From Peptococcaceae bacterium BRH_c23 (lineage in GTDB: Bacteria; Bacillota_B; Desulfitobacteriia; Desulfitobacteriales; Desulfitobacteriaceae): a DNA stretch of 21,327 nt. Below, one piece after another: positions 6,764 to 14,931 of the stretch (positions within the stretch are counted from its first letter, which is position 1; each line of letters opens with the position of its first letter). A program made the position numbers and the translations under genes. The DNA is taken from the NCBI GenBank assembly GCA_000961805.1, contig LADV01000337.1, forward strand, positions 1 through 21,327, written 5' to 3'. Under the pieces are notes generated by a model. That model was not told the origin of the DNA. It made no database searches and saw only the letters and a program-made list of their open reading frames with translations.

Positions 6764-7980
6764 TGGATTTTGAAGCGCAAAGAGTTATTGAAGCCTTGCG
6801 TTCGGGAGTGTCTTCTCGGGCAGTGGGACACTACTTCTCCTCAGCCCGTCCAGAATTAATGGGGTTGATCTCCCGCAAGTTAGACCAAGTCAGAGACACC
6901 GGAGAATCCACTGGTATGGTTGTTTCTGGCAAGTACGGAGAGGGTAAAACCCACCTTTTGAATACGGTGTTTAACCTAGCCCATAGTAACAATATGGTCG
7001 TCAGTCTAGTTTCCCTAAGTAAGGAGACTCCGTTTGACAAACTTTATCTAGCCTATCAGAAACTTGTTAGCAGTACGTACTTGCCTGGACGCCTGCAACC
7101 TGGATTTCAGCATGTCATGCAAGATATTACCCCGAATAATCCAAGCGCTCTAGATCTGACCTCCTTTACCAGTAAGCACTTAGAGACGGACAAGTTGTTT
7201 TACGTTTTGCGATCCTTTCTTCATGTGGATGATCCTGATGAAAAATACCTGCTCATGTCGGATCTGGAGGGGGATTTTATCAATAATGCCCTCTTGCGTC
7301 AGATCTACAAACGGATTTTTGCTCAAACAGTTAAGTATTCCGTATCTTTTAGTAAAACTCGTCACAGTATGGATTACTTTAGATTGTTAAGTCACCTCTT
7401 TAAATTACTGGGTTACAATGGATGGGTTATCCTGTTTGATGAGACTGAATTGATCGGTCGCTTGGGTAAAAAAGCCCGCCTCAACGCCTATAATAATATG
7501 GCCTCGTTCTTGTTCCCTGAGAAATATTCGCGGCTCGAATCCACCTTTACCCTATTCGCGTTGGGTGCCTCGTATCAAGAGGATGTCATAGAATCCAAAC
7601 ATGAGTTTGAAAACCTAGCCACGACGTATGTGGATCGCGCCCAAAGAGAGCCCATTGAAAAGGTACTCAACGCAATTATTTCCGCACCCCAGCTTCAACC
7701 GCTGAACCAGGATGAAATCTTGGCTGTTCTTAAACAGGTCCAGGATTTTCACGGCCAAGCCTATGACTGGCGACCTAAACTTGATGTAAGGGAAGTGCTT
7801 AAAGCCTCGGAGAATCGGGGCTACCTGTTAAGGACCAGGATCCGTGCTGCAGTCGAAGTGCTTGATCAGCTTTATCAGTACGGTCAAGCCGGGACTATTC
7901 AAATTAATGCCCTCGGAGAGCCAGAATATCAAGAGGAGGAATTGCCTTCTCTGGAGAGTTGTATTATCGATGAAGAATAA
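6763..7980 (+). CDS. BrxC/BrxD-like P-loop ATPase, subunit 2 (BREX-type ATP-binding protein)
   Basis: A 405-residue paralogue of the preceding gene. Walker A is VVSGKYGEGKTHLL (about 53-66), the form most typical of DUF2791 proteins. Walker B is GWVILFDETEL (about 220-230), with both Asp and Glu present, followed by an AYNNMASFL helix and the strand TFTLFALGAS, so this subunit looks able to hydrolyse ATP. In BREX type 2 systems BrxD of this family acts with a helicase, but here PglX-type methylase and PglZ genes are absent. The ATG overlaps the previous stop by one base and has an AAGGAG site inside the upstream gene. Directly after its stop lies the tail of a decayed CWB2 gene on the other strand, with no clear terminator. 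Confidence 0.9.
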   Translation: MDFEAQRVIEALRSGVSSRAVGHYFSSARPELMGLISRKLDQVRDTGESTGMVVSGKYGEGKTHLLNTVFNLAHSNNMVVSLVSLSKETPFDKLYLAYQKLVSSTYLPGRLQPGFQHVMQDITPNNPSALDLTSFTSKHLETDKLFYVLRSFLHVDDPDEKYLLMSDLEGDFINNALLRQIYKRIFAQTVKYSVSFSKTRHSMDYFRLLSHLFKLLGYNGWVILFDETELIGRLGKKARLNAYNNMASFLFPEKYSRLESTFTLFALGASYQEDVIESKHEFENLATTYVDRAQREPIEKVLNAIISAPQLQPLNQDEILAVLKQVQDFHGQAYDWRPKLDVREVLKASENRGYLLRTRIRAAVEVLDQLYQYGQAGTIQINALGEPEYQEEELPSLESCIIDEE

Positions 7981-7984
7981 CTTT

Positions 7985-8530
7985 AGAATTCTACTAAGCT
8001 TTTCAAGCACATTATCGGGCACTGCTCCTTGACCGCCTAAAGTTACCACCTTTTTGTCGGACAAGGTATCCAGATAGTCCGATTTAATTTCCTTCGGAAT
8101 TTTATCAGGCTCGACCAATACAATAGGGACAAAGTCGATCCAGCGAAGATTGAGCCTGCTAAAGCATCAGGAAAATCTGTTCCTTTGGCTACAAATAGAT
8201 TCGGGCTACTATCGCCAAAGAGAGCTTGAGCGATTTTTGCAGCAGTCTCATACCGGTTTAATCCTCCATAGCATCTTAAACTGGCATTAGGAAACATATC
8301 GCGTAGTTTTCCCTCAACCATTGGGCTGACTACTCCCTCTCTCTCAACAATTGTAATCTGAGTCGGTTGGAGCTGATTTAAATAAGCAAGACTTTCATCC
8401 GGAATCTCATTTGCTTCCACTAAGACCATAGGGATCCCGAACATCGCCAAATAAGGTGATATGGCCAAGGAATCCGGAAAATTTTCTCCTGTGGCAATGA
8501 TCACTTCTCCTCCGGTTTTTATCCCCCTTC
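7985..8530 (-). pseudogene. CWB2 (cell wall-binding repeat 2) protein fragment, frameshifted
   Basis: On the minus strand the frame gives VIIATGENFPDSLAISPYLA, then GLNRYETAAKIAQALFG and GTDFPDALAGSIFAGS. This is the repeat signature of CWB2 domains, which anchor surface proteins to cell-wall polymers in clostridia and relatives. Near 8125-8140 the frame is lost, and the match continues in another frame with PIVLVEPDKIP, KKVVTLGGQGAVPDNVLEKL. Signal peptide, first repeats and any effector domain are absent (similarity starts near 8530). It is a frameshifted remnant of roughly two repeat units, with its 3' end abutting the stop of the ATPase gene. Confidence 0.8.
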
Positions 8531-8610
8531 CTTATAACATTACATCTAAAACCTGCCGAAATATGGCTCGAAATTGGCAAAGTACAAGGAATAAAAGCCA
8601 ACAATCTGAG

Positions 8611-8781
8611 CATGGAACGATTATTAATTCCATGTTCACCGGGAGAATATTAGAAGAAAAAGTTATAAACCAGTATCGTGGAATTATCCCTCAAATAACT
8701 GGCTCGGCCTGGATAACGGGTACGCATCAATTCTTTATCCAAGATAAAGATCCATATCCTCAAGGGTTTGAAATAATCTAA
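8611..8781 (+). pseudogene. Proline racemase C-terminal fragment
   Basis: The residues MFTGRILEEKVINQYRGIIP, then GSAWITGTHQFFIQDKDPYP and QGFEI match the conserved end of the proline racemase/4-hydroxyproline epimerase family (F-T-G-R, P-x-I-x-G-x-A-[WY]-I-T-G, DP-x-P-x-G-F). The two catalytic Cys regions lie further upstream in the family and are not present. Sequence before 8611 gives no sustained match. The frame ends at TAA 8779-8781, where similarity passes to an M19 dipeptidase tail. Confidence 0.7.
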
Positions 8782-8850
8782 TCGGAAGAGGATGTAAAGA
8801 AAATATTGGGCGAAAATTTAGTCAGGGTATTTAAAGAAGTATGGGTATGA
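8782..8850 (+). pseudogene. Membrane dipeptidase (peptidase M19) C-terminal tail
   Basis: Directly after the proline racemase stop, the same frame encodes SEEDVKKILGENLVRVFKE followed by VWV and a TGA. The pattern S-E-E-D-[IV]-x-K-I-L-G-x-N-x-x-R-V is the conserved C-terminal helix of M19 (renal-type) dipeptidases. Only 22 residues remain, so the call rests on this one motif. It suggests that a racemase/dipeptidase neighbourhood was deleted, leaving the two ends joined. Confidence 0.45.
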
Positions 8851-8887
8851 CGGTAAAACTAATTGATGGAGACCTCATGTAATATAA

Positions 8888-8955
8888 GAGTACAAAAATG
8901 GGCTGTTGCTCTACGAACTATGAAGTTCGCTTTGCAACAGCCCCTTATTGTACTC
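8888..8955 (-). terminator. Three-tier hairpin terminating the allantoin operon
   Basis: Nested complementary arms: GAGTACAA (8888-8895) with TTGTACTC (8948-8955), GGGCTGTTGC (8900-8909) with GCAACAGCCC (8934-8943), and CGAAC (8914-8918) with GTTCG (8925-8929). On the minus strand the 10-bp middle stem is followed by ATTTTTG, giving an intrinsic terminator after the permease gene. The extra outer and inner arms are more than a terminator needs and may be a small mobile palindrome. Confidence 0.75.
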
Positions 8956-8981
8956 TTAACAGAGTGAAAAAATGTTTATAC

Positions 8982-10379
8982 TTATTTTTCAAATATCGTA
9001 CCCTTTTTGAATTTAGAATCTTTAAATGCATACTTCATCAGAAGAATATAGGCAATACCTGCTACAACAACGCCGATAATCCATGCCAGCTCCACTTTTG
9101 TAAAGGCGGCGGCGGCTCCGATAAGTAAGGCAAGCACCGCGGCTGGATTATATCCGGCAAAAGGACCGTCTTCCTTGTACAAATCTGCAACGTTTACTTT
9201 TTGCTTTCTTAATATATAATATTCGATTAATAAAATAGAAACAATCGGGCCTAAAAATGCGGAATAGATGAGAATGAACATACCAAGACCCTTTGCCGAA
9301 GAATCCTGTACAAGCACCCAAGGGAATGAGCCTAAGGCTAGCAGTCCGGTTATGGTAACAGCAACTTTATACTTTAATTTAGTGATCAGGGTAATAACAT
9401 AGGTCGGCGGAATAATATTAGCAACCATGTTTACTGCAATGGCACCCATAACAATAAATGCGGATACAAAGACTGTAATATAAGAATTATCGACTACGAT
9501 TGCAAACGCCTTCACAGGATTGGAGATGCCGGTTGTGGAAGCAAGCATTGCGCCGATTGCAAGTACGAAGCCGTAAGCTATTAGAATTGGCAAAAAGTAC
9601 AAAAACCCGCGTTTTGTGTCGCTAAGACCAGATTTTAGCTCTCTTGAATAGTCGGCTGCGCTTAAAAAGATAGCTGCATAATTTCCCATAAACATCATTA
9701 TGAAGGCAAAGAACGGCAAGCCCCATGTGCCGCTTGCATGAACCCATTTTTCTGCTATCACAGCGCTATGGGATGTTAGAAGAACGCCAAATACATAGAC
9801 AAGCGCTAGCATAATAACAATCGATGTAAGTGATTCTACCCATTTAATGGCATGGAAGCCGTACAGCGAAAGCCCAATTTGCACCAGCTGAAGCCCTACA
9901 AAGCAAAGAAAAACATTATCAAATGCGCCGCCCGTAGCGATTTTCGCAATCTCATTTAAGGCAGTACCGCCAATCCAGCTTTGAAAACCGTACCAAACGA
10001 TGGCGGGGATACCGCGCAAAAGTGATGATATGATGGAGCCTTTCACCCCAAAGGACATTCTGAGCTGTACAACATAGGGTATTCCTGTTCTGTAACCGAG
10101 CCTGTCATTTAACGCAAAAATAGCTGAAATGATACCAATTGCTATGATCGCTGCGGCAAAGGTCTGAAACATGTTTAGCGTTGCGATACCGGCCACAACC
10201 AAACTAGCTCCAAGGGTCATATTGCCTAAATTAACGCCGTCTCCAATCCACATAAACGCATAGTCTATCGGACCTACCGTCCTACCCGCTTCGGTTTTCG
10301 GATTTAGTGATTCATCCACACCCGTATCATGTTGGATCTGCGTCGTTTTTGTACCGACACTTTCTGAATTTGTAGACAT
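8982..10379 (-). CDS. NCS1 family permease, probable allantoin transporter
   Basis: A 465-residue membrane protein with about twelve hydrophobic segments. It carries NCS1 (nucleobase:cation symporter-1) features: an early AFMWIGDGVNLGNMTLGASL segment, GIPYVVQLRMSFGVKGS, and RGIPAIVWYGFQSWIGGTAL, close to motifs in PucI/Mhp1-type transporters. The start has an AAGGAG site about 11 nt upstream. It is the last gene of a minus-strand operon after two allantoinase-like hydrolases and ends at a strong terminator. Position suggests cation-coupled uptake of allantoin. Related NCS1 proteins carry uracil, cytosine, hydantoins or thiamine, so the substrate is inferred from context and not from identified binding residues. 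Confidence 0.9.
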   Translation of the reverse strand: MSTNSESVGTKTTQIQHDTGVDESLNPKTEAGRTVGPIDYAFMWIGDGVNLGNMTLGASLVVAGIATLNMFQTFAAAIIAIGIISAIFALNDRLGYRTGIPYVVQLRMSFGVKGSIISSLLRGIPAIVWYGFQSWIGGTALNEIAKIATGGAFDNVFLCFVGLQLVQIGLSLYGFHAIKWVESLTSIVIMLALVYVFGVLLTSHSAVIAEKWVHASGTWGLPFFAFIMMFMGNYAAIFLSAADYSRELKSGLSDTKRGFLYFLPILIAYGFVLAIGAMLASTTGISNPVKAFAIVVDNSYITVFVSAFIVMGAIAVNMVANIIPPTYVITLITKLKYKVAVTITGLLALGSFPWVLVQDSSAKGLGMFILIYSAFLGPIVSILLIEYYILRKQKVNVADLYKEDGPFAGYNPAAVLALLIGAAAAFTKVELAWIIGVVVAGIAYILLMKYAFKDSKFKKGTIFEK

Positions 10380-10435
10380 CGTACACCCAACTCCTTCTCT
10401 TTCATTGTTTGCCGTATTTCTGGATTATCTATCGG

Positions 10436-11788
10436 TTACAAATTAGGTCTTAGATGTCTGCCAATAGGCTTCGAAACAATCCTTCCATCTTTAAAAACAG
10501 TTGTTCCCCTGAGAATTGTTTGTGTTACTGTCCCGCGGAAGCTGTCACCAACATAAGGGCTTACTTTGTGCTTATAGAAAAGAGCCTCTGCCTGTAATGT
10601 AAATTCCTTTGCCAAGTCTACCAGTGCAAAGTCCCCATCATAACCAACAGCAAGTTTTCCCTTCCCTTGAATTCTAAAGATCTCATTAACATTTTGCGAC
10701 GTCAATTTTGCGATATCCACAAGCGGAACCTTTCTTCCATGGTAGGCATGAGTAAGCATAGCCGGAAGGGTTGTTTGACAAGCTGAGATTCCACCCCAAA
10801 CCTTTAAAAATTCCCCATCTTTCAGCTTTGGGTCGCAGGGCGAATGGTCTGAGGAAACAAAGGCGATCTCGCCGTTATAAAGTTTTGCCCACATTTTTGT
10901 TTGGTTTTCAGTATCACGAATCGGAGGTGAGCATTTGGCCACTGTTCCCATCCGTCCTACATCGTCATCCGTAAGAATTAGATAATGCCCAATGGTTTCA
11001 CAGCAGACGTCAACCCCTCGGCTTCTTGCCTGTGTAACAAGCTCGACCGCCTTCGCGGTGCTGATATGAGCGATAATTAATTTACAGCCTGTCTCCTCAG
11101 CAAGAGAAATCATCCGCGAGACATTTTCTATTTCCGTAATTGGCGGGCGCGCGGCAAAATAATCCCGGACGGTTGTTTTGTTATTGGAAAGCGCGATGGA
11201 CGTCAAATCTCTTGTGATTTCATTATTCTCACAATGCACCATCAGCGGCAAGCCAAGCTTTGCTAATTTTCCCATGCCAACCAGAGCTGTATAATCGTCC
11301 ATTCTTTCAAATTCGTCAATACCGCTATTGCACGAAAATGCTTTAAACCCTATTACGCCGCATTCTGCGAGCTCATCAAGGTTATCTAAATTTTTAGGAG
11401 TAAGCCCGCCCCAAAATCCATAATCAACTAAAGAGTCCTTCTGCGCCACAGCAAGCTTGGCCTTAAAGTTTTTGGCATCAAGGGTGCATGGACTGCAATT
11501 AAGGGGCATATCAAAGTACGCAACGCCACCGCCTGCTGCCAGAGCACTGCTTCCGGTTGTGATTGTTTCCCAATCTGTTCTTCCCGGGTCATTAAAATGC
11601 ACATGCCCGTCTGTTGTACCGGGAAATACATAGTTTCCTGTTGCGTCAATGGTTTCTTTGGCATCGCCGGATAGTTCTTCCGCTATTTCTACAATTTTTT
11701 CATCACAAACAGCAACATCTGCCTTTTTCACACCATCCGGACCAACGAGAATCCCGTTTCGTATGATGACATCGTAACGATTGCCCAT
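10436..11788 (-). CDS. allB: Allantoinase, AllB-like
   Basis: A 450-residue cyclic amidohydrolase predicted to hydrolyse allantoin to allantoate. Binuclear metal ligands are in place: DGHVHFNDPGR (His62, His64), the carboxylated Lys of GFKAF (about 149), MVHCEN (His185), IAHIST (His241) and SSDHSPC (Asp314). The region CSPPIRDTENQTKMW and the end HKVSPYVG resemble E. coli AllB more than the neighbouring paralogue does. The ribosome site AAGGAG (11797-11802) touches the stop of the upstream paralogue, and the gap is 13 bp, so the two are probably co-translated. The permease follows after 56 bp. Dihydropyrimidinase or hydantoinase activity is possible in this family, but the cluster favours allantoin. 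Confidence 0.88.
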   Translation of the reverse strand: MGNRYDVIIRNGILVGPDGVKKADVAVCDEKIVEIAEELSGDAKETIDATGNYVFPGTTDGHVHFNDPGRTDWETITTGSSALAAGGGVAYFDMPLNCSPCTLDAKNFKAKLAVAQKDSLVDYGFWGGLTPKNLDNLDELAECGVIGFKAFSCNSGIDEFERMDDYTALVGMGKLAKLGLPLMVHCENNEITRDLTSIALSNNKTTVRDYFAARPPITEIENVSRMISLAEETGCKLIIAHISTAKAVELVTQARSRGVDVCCETIGHYLILTDDDVGRMGTVAKCSPPIRDTENQTKMWAKLYNGEIAFVSSDHSPCDPKLKDGEFLKVWGGISACQTTLPAMLTHAYHGRKVPLVDIAKLTSQNVNEIFRIQGKGKLAVGYDGDFALVDLAKEFTLQAEALFYKHKVSPYVGDSFRGTVTQTILRGTTVFKDGRIVSKPIGRHLRPNL

Positions 11789-11801
11789 CAGTTATCTCTC
11801 C

Positions 11802-13208
11802 TTATTGCGATTTTTTTACAAGCGTGCCGAATCCTTTTTGACCAACGAGTTGACCATCTTTAGCTACAACTTGACCCCTTACTAAGGTGCAGATGGGTAG
11901 ACCTTTACCCTTTAGGCCCACAAAGGCTGAAATTTTATTTACATAATATAAGGACTCAGGTGTGATTTCCCATTCCTTTTCTGGATCTAGAATGACAAGG
12001 TCTGCATCAAATCCAATCTCAATAGCACCTTTTTTACCGTAGATTTCAAAAGTTTTTGCTGGACCTTCGCTTAAGGATCTCGCCAGTAACGTAGGACTAT
12101 AGCCTCGCTTTGCTACACCTTCACTAAATAAAACCTGCATAACGTTTTGGAGGCCACTAATACCACCCCAGGCTCCAAAGATTCCATGCTTTTCTTCACT
12201 CTTTTCACTTAATTCACAAGGAGAATGGTCAGAACCAACACAACATAGGGTTCCATTGTTTACATACTCCCACATCTCTTCGACTGCAGCCGCTTCTCTT
12301 AAGGGAGGTGCACATTTGAACAGACTTCCATTCTTTATGACATCTTCATCTGTAAAAGTAAGGTAGTGACCACAAGTTTCAGCAGTTACATCGACACCCT
12401 CCAACTGAGCGTCTCTGATAATTTTTGCAACTCTTGGATGGCTTACATGACATATATGAACTTTGGCATCGAGCTCTTTTGCTAGGTCAAGTATGTTTTG
12501 GGTAGCAATCAATTCAGCGATAACAGGTCTTGTATTAAGGAAATCCTGCCAATCGTTGGTTTCTTTTCTCTTAGCTCTTGCTTCTTCCCATTTAATGATA
12601 GAATAATCTTCGCAATGGAAACCTGCGCGGGCATTACAATCCTTTAAGATTTCCAAAGCCTCTTTAGCCTGTCCTATTGTTAATGACACATAATCAGGAG
12701 AAACAGGTCCAATAAACGATTTAAAAGCAACGCATCCTTTTTTATCCAATTCTTTTAATTTGTCCAAATTATAGTCTACCAGACCACCCCAAAAACAATA
12801 ATCCACATAAGCGTTTGGAGAAACAGATTCTACTTTCTTATCGAAAATCTGAGCATCTGTCAAGGCGGGTTCATTTTGAAGAGGCATATCGACTAGAGTT
12901 GTGCAACCTCCAACTCCTGCGGCTGCTGTACCATGAGCATAGTCTTCTCTCCACAAGTAACCAGGATCATTTAGATGTGCATGGCTATCAATTGCTCCAG
13001 GAAATACATAATTTCCTTTGGCATCTATGATTGCTTCTACTTCTACCGGAGTTCCAGGTTCAACGATCGCTGCGATTTTTCCATCATTCACACAAATGGA
13101 TGCCTCGAAAATCCTGTCTCTTGTTACAACCTTACCGTTTTTAATAACTAGATTAAACACATTCATGCCCTCGCTCTCTACATATAATGGCAACCTAAAG
13201 TTACTCAA
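11802..13208 (-). CDS. Second, divergent allantoinase-like amidohydrolase
   Basis: A 468-residue paralogue in the same superfamily. All metal ligands are kept: DSHAHLNDPG (His76, His78), AFKSF (Lys163), GFHCED (His198), ICHVSH (His254) and GSDHSPC (Asp327), followed by AWGGISGLQ. It differs from the AllB-like neighbour around the substrate pocket (FIGPVSPDYVS after the Lys; NKISAFVG near the end), so the ring it opens may differ (other allantoin enantiomer, hydantoin or related ureide). Start choice: TTG at 13206-13208 has a GAGGAG site with 6 nt spacing; ATG at 13164-13166 gives a family-typical N-terminus but a poor site. It is the first gene of the minus operon, facing the allC promoter. 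Confidence 0.85.
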   Translation of the reverse strand: MSNFRLPLYVESEGMNVFNLVIKNGKVVTRDRIFEASICVNDGKIAAIVEPGTPVEVEAIIDAKGNYVFPGAIDSHAHLNDPGYLWREDYAHGTAAAGVGGCTTLVDMPLQNEPALTDAQIFDKKVESVSPNAYVDYCFWGGLVDYNLDKLKELDKKGCVAFKSFIGPVSPDYVSLTIGQAKEALEILKDCNARAGFHCEDYSIIKWEEARAKRKETNDWQDFLNTRPVIAELIATQNILDLAKELDAKVHICHVSHPRVAKIIRDAQLEGVDVTAETCGHYLTFTDEDVIKNGSLFKCAPPLREAAAVEEMWEYVNNGTLCCVGSDHSPCELSEKSEEKHGIFGAWGGISGLQNVMQVLFSEGVAKRGYSPTLLARSLSEGPAKTFEIYGKKGAIEIGFDADLVILDPEKEWEITPESLYYVNKISAFVGLKGKGLPICTLVRGQVVAKDGQLVGQKGFGTLVKKSQ

Positions 13209-13546
13209 GTTTAGCTCCTCGATTGTGGGATAATGACTAAGTTACACCATCATTATTCATCCTTGGAGTTACACCACCTCAGCTTTTTTTGATGTAATGG
13301 AGGTCTACGCTAAGAATATAGTGAAAATTTGTATTTTTCACTATCTATCTGTGCTAGAAATAAAGCAGGATTATTATCCGCAGTTGCCAAAGACAGATAC
13401 AGCAAAATACTGAAAAATATAAATATAGATATAAAGCTTTTTAGAACAATACTTAACTTTCTGCAAAATTCTATAAGAAGTAATTTATGAGGTATTTTTA
13501 ATTATTAATTTAAGGAATTAGGTAACGTGGGGTAGGAGTGGTAATA
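13209..13546. promoter_or_regulatory. Divergent control region of allantoinase operon and allC
   Basis: A long AT-rich intergenic stretch with three candidate sites: AGTTACACCA at 13240-13249, the same 10-mer at 13267-13276 (27 bp start to start), and a perfect 10-bp palindrome ATAGTGAAAA/TTTTCACTAT at 13318-13344 with a 7-bp spacer. A weak inverted match to the 10-mer (tgatgtaatg) follows at about 13290. The neighbouring PucR-type regulator could bind here, but no link is shown by the sequence. The palindrome lacks a T run, so it is not a terminator. Confidence 0.5.
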
Positions 13547-14776
13547 ATGATTAACAAAGAACGTCTGTATAATCGTTTATTAGAATTGGGAGCAATTGGC
13601 AAACAAGAAGAAGGTGGAATTACTCGTCATTCATTCACTGCAGAAGACCGAGCAGCTAAAGAATTAGTCGCATCTTTCATGAATGAAGCGGGTTTGACTG
13701 TCAGAGAAGATTCAGTTGGAAATCTCATTGGTCGTAAGGAAGGACGCAATCCAGAAGCTCCTGTCGTTCTTACGGGTTCGCATATCGACACAGTTTGTAA
13801 TGGGGGAATCTTCGATGGAGCACTAGGAATTATCGGAGGAATCGAAGTTCTACAAACCCTAAATGAACAAGCAATAGACGTCGAACATCCTATAGAGGTG
13901 TATGCTTTTAATGATGAAGAAGGCTGCCGTTTTAGCTTTAGTATGTTCGGAAGTCGTGGAGTTATCGGGGATCTCCAACAAAAAGATCTTGAGATGAAAG
14001 ATAAAGATGGGGTTTCAGTCGCAGAAGTAATGAAGGCGCAGGGTTTTGACCCAGATAAAGTCAGTGAAGCTATACGCACTAAAGAATCTCTAAAAGTATT
14101 TATTGAACTTCATATAGAACAAGGTAAAGTCCTGGAAAGTAATAATTTATCTGTGGGTATCGTGAGCGGGATTGTTAATGAGCTCTGGCTTAAATGTACC
14201 GTCACAGGAGAAGCGGGACATGCGGGGGCTACTCCGATGAATCTGCGCAATGATGCTCTAGTAGCTGCTGCTGAGATGGTTCAAATGATTGAACGGGAAG
14301 CCAAAAAGAATGGTACGACGGTTGCCACAGTCGGTAGGCTGAAGGTTTTACCTGGCGGAATCAACATTATTCCAGGAACTGTGGAATTTACGTTAGATCT
14401 TCGGGATATTTCTCAGGATGTGAGTGACCAAGTTGAGAAGGAAATCTTTAAAGAATTTGGAAGAATCTGCGAAGAGAGGGGCGTCGAGCTCCATACGGAG
14501 ATTTTACAACGCATACCTCCAGCTCCTTGTTCTGAAGAGTTTCAACGGGCAGCACAAGGAGCGTTTCATCAAATGGGCCTTAAGCCCTTCACACTTCCTA
14601 GTGGTGCTGGTCATGATGCGATGCAAATGATCAATATCTGCCCGATTGGAATGATTTTTGTTCGGTCAAAAAATGGAATTAGTCATAATCCAGCCGAATG
14701 GAGTTCTCTAGAGGATTGTGTTGACGGTGTAAACGTTTTATACCATAACCTTCTTGACTTGGCAGTTCAAGTATAA
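13547..14776 (+). CDS. allC: Allantoate amidohydrolase (M20 family)
   Basis: A 409-residue zinc/manganese hydrolase predicted to release ammonia and CO2 from allantoate, giving (S)-ureidoglycine. M20 AllC/HyuC-type features: GSHIDTV (His79, Asp81), GGIFDGALG (Asp90), NDEEGCRFS (Glu124/125), ELHIEQG (His189), GHAGATPM in the dimerisation domain and a late SGAGHDAM His. An upstream GTG at 13538 is in frame, but the AGGAG site (13534-13538) overlaps it, so the ATG at 13547 with 8 nt spacing is preferred. HyuC (N-carbamoyl amino acid hydrolase) is the main alternative within the family; allantoinases, AllE and AllA alongside favour AllC. It is transcribed divergently from the allantoinase operon. 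Confidence 0.88.
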   Translation: MINKERLYNRLLELGAIGKQEEGGITRHSFTAEDRAAKELVASFMNEAGLTVREDSVGNLIGRKEGRNPEAPVVLTGSHIDTVCNGGIFDGALGIIGGIEVLQTLNEQAIDVEHPIEVYAFNDEEGCRFSFSMFGSRGVIGDLQQKDLEMKDKDGVSVAEVMKAQGFDPDKVSEAIRTKESLKVFIELHIEQGKVLESNNLSVGIVSGIVNELWLKCTVTGEAGHAGATPMNLRNDALVAAAEMVQMIEREAKKNGTTVATVGRLKVLPGGINIIPGTVEFTLDLRDISQDVSDQVEKEIFKEFGRICEERGVELHTEILQRIPPAPCSEEFQRAAQGAFHQMGLKPFTLPSGAGHDAMQMINICPIGMIFVRSKNGISHNPAEWSSLEDCVDGVNVLYHNLLDLAVQV

Positions 14777-14785
14777 GAAAAAAAC

Positions 14786-14810
14786 CAACTCCCTGGTGGT
14801 TCAGGAGTTG
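14786..14810 (-). terminator. Hairpin with T run on the minus strand
   Basis: CAACTCCCTG pairs with CAGGAGTTG (one bulged base). On the minus strand the stem is followed by GGTTTTTTTC, so it terminates leftward transcription from allA, about 200 bp beyond that gene's stop. On the plus strand no T run follows. Confidence 0.65.
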
Positions 14811-14867
14811 AGGTTATGTGCGTCGTTGAGGTTTAATTGTATTAATGATCCTTGGGAATAATTAGAG

Positions 14868-14902
14868 AGCGCAGAGAGATTTCATCGAGATCTTTCTGCG
14901 CT
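14868..14902. repeat. 13-bp hairpin between allC and allA
   Basis: AGCGCAGA (14868-14875) pairs with TCTGCGCT (14895-14902), and five more inner pairs (one G-T) extend the stem around a 9-base loop. It is followed by ttctgttc on the plus strand, so it may be a weak terminator for allC. Confidence 0.55.
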
Positions 14903-14931
14903 TCTGTTCATATAGAAAGGATGTAAAAAGG

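Noticed and set aside
2775..7980. Calling the module a complete BREX or DISARM system
   Set aside because: The defining PglZ, PglX/BrxX methylase, BrxL or DrmA/B genes are not in the window; only the ATPase and helicase types are shared.
13627..14079. 150-codon minus-strand frame opposite allC
   Set aside because: Low-complexity Ser/Pro/Thr-rich antisense reading of allC.
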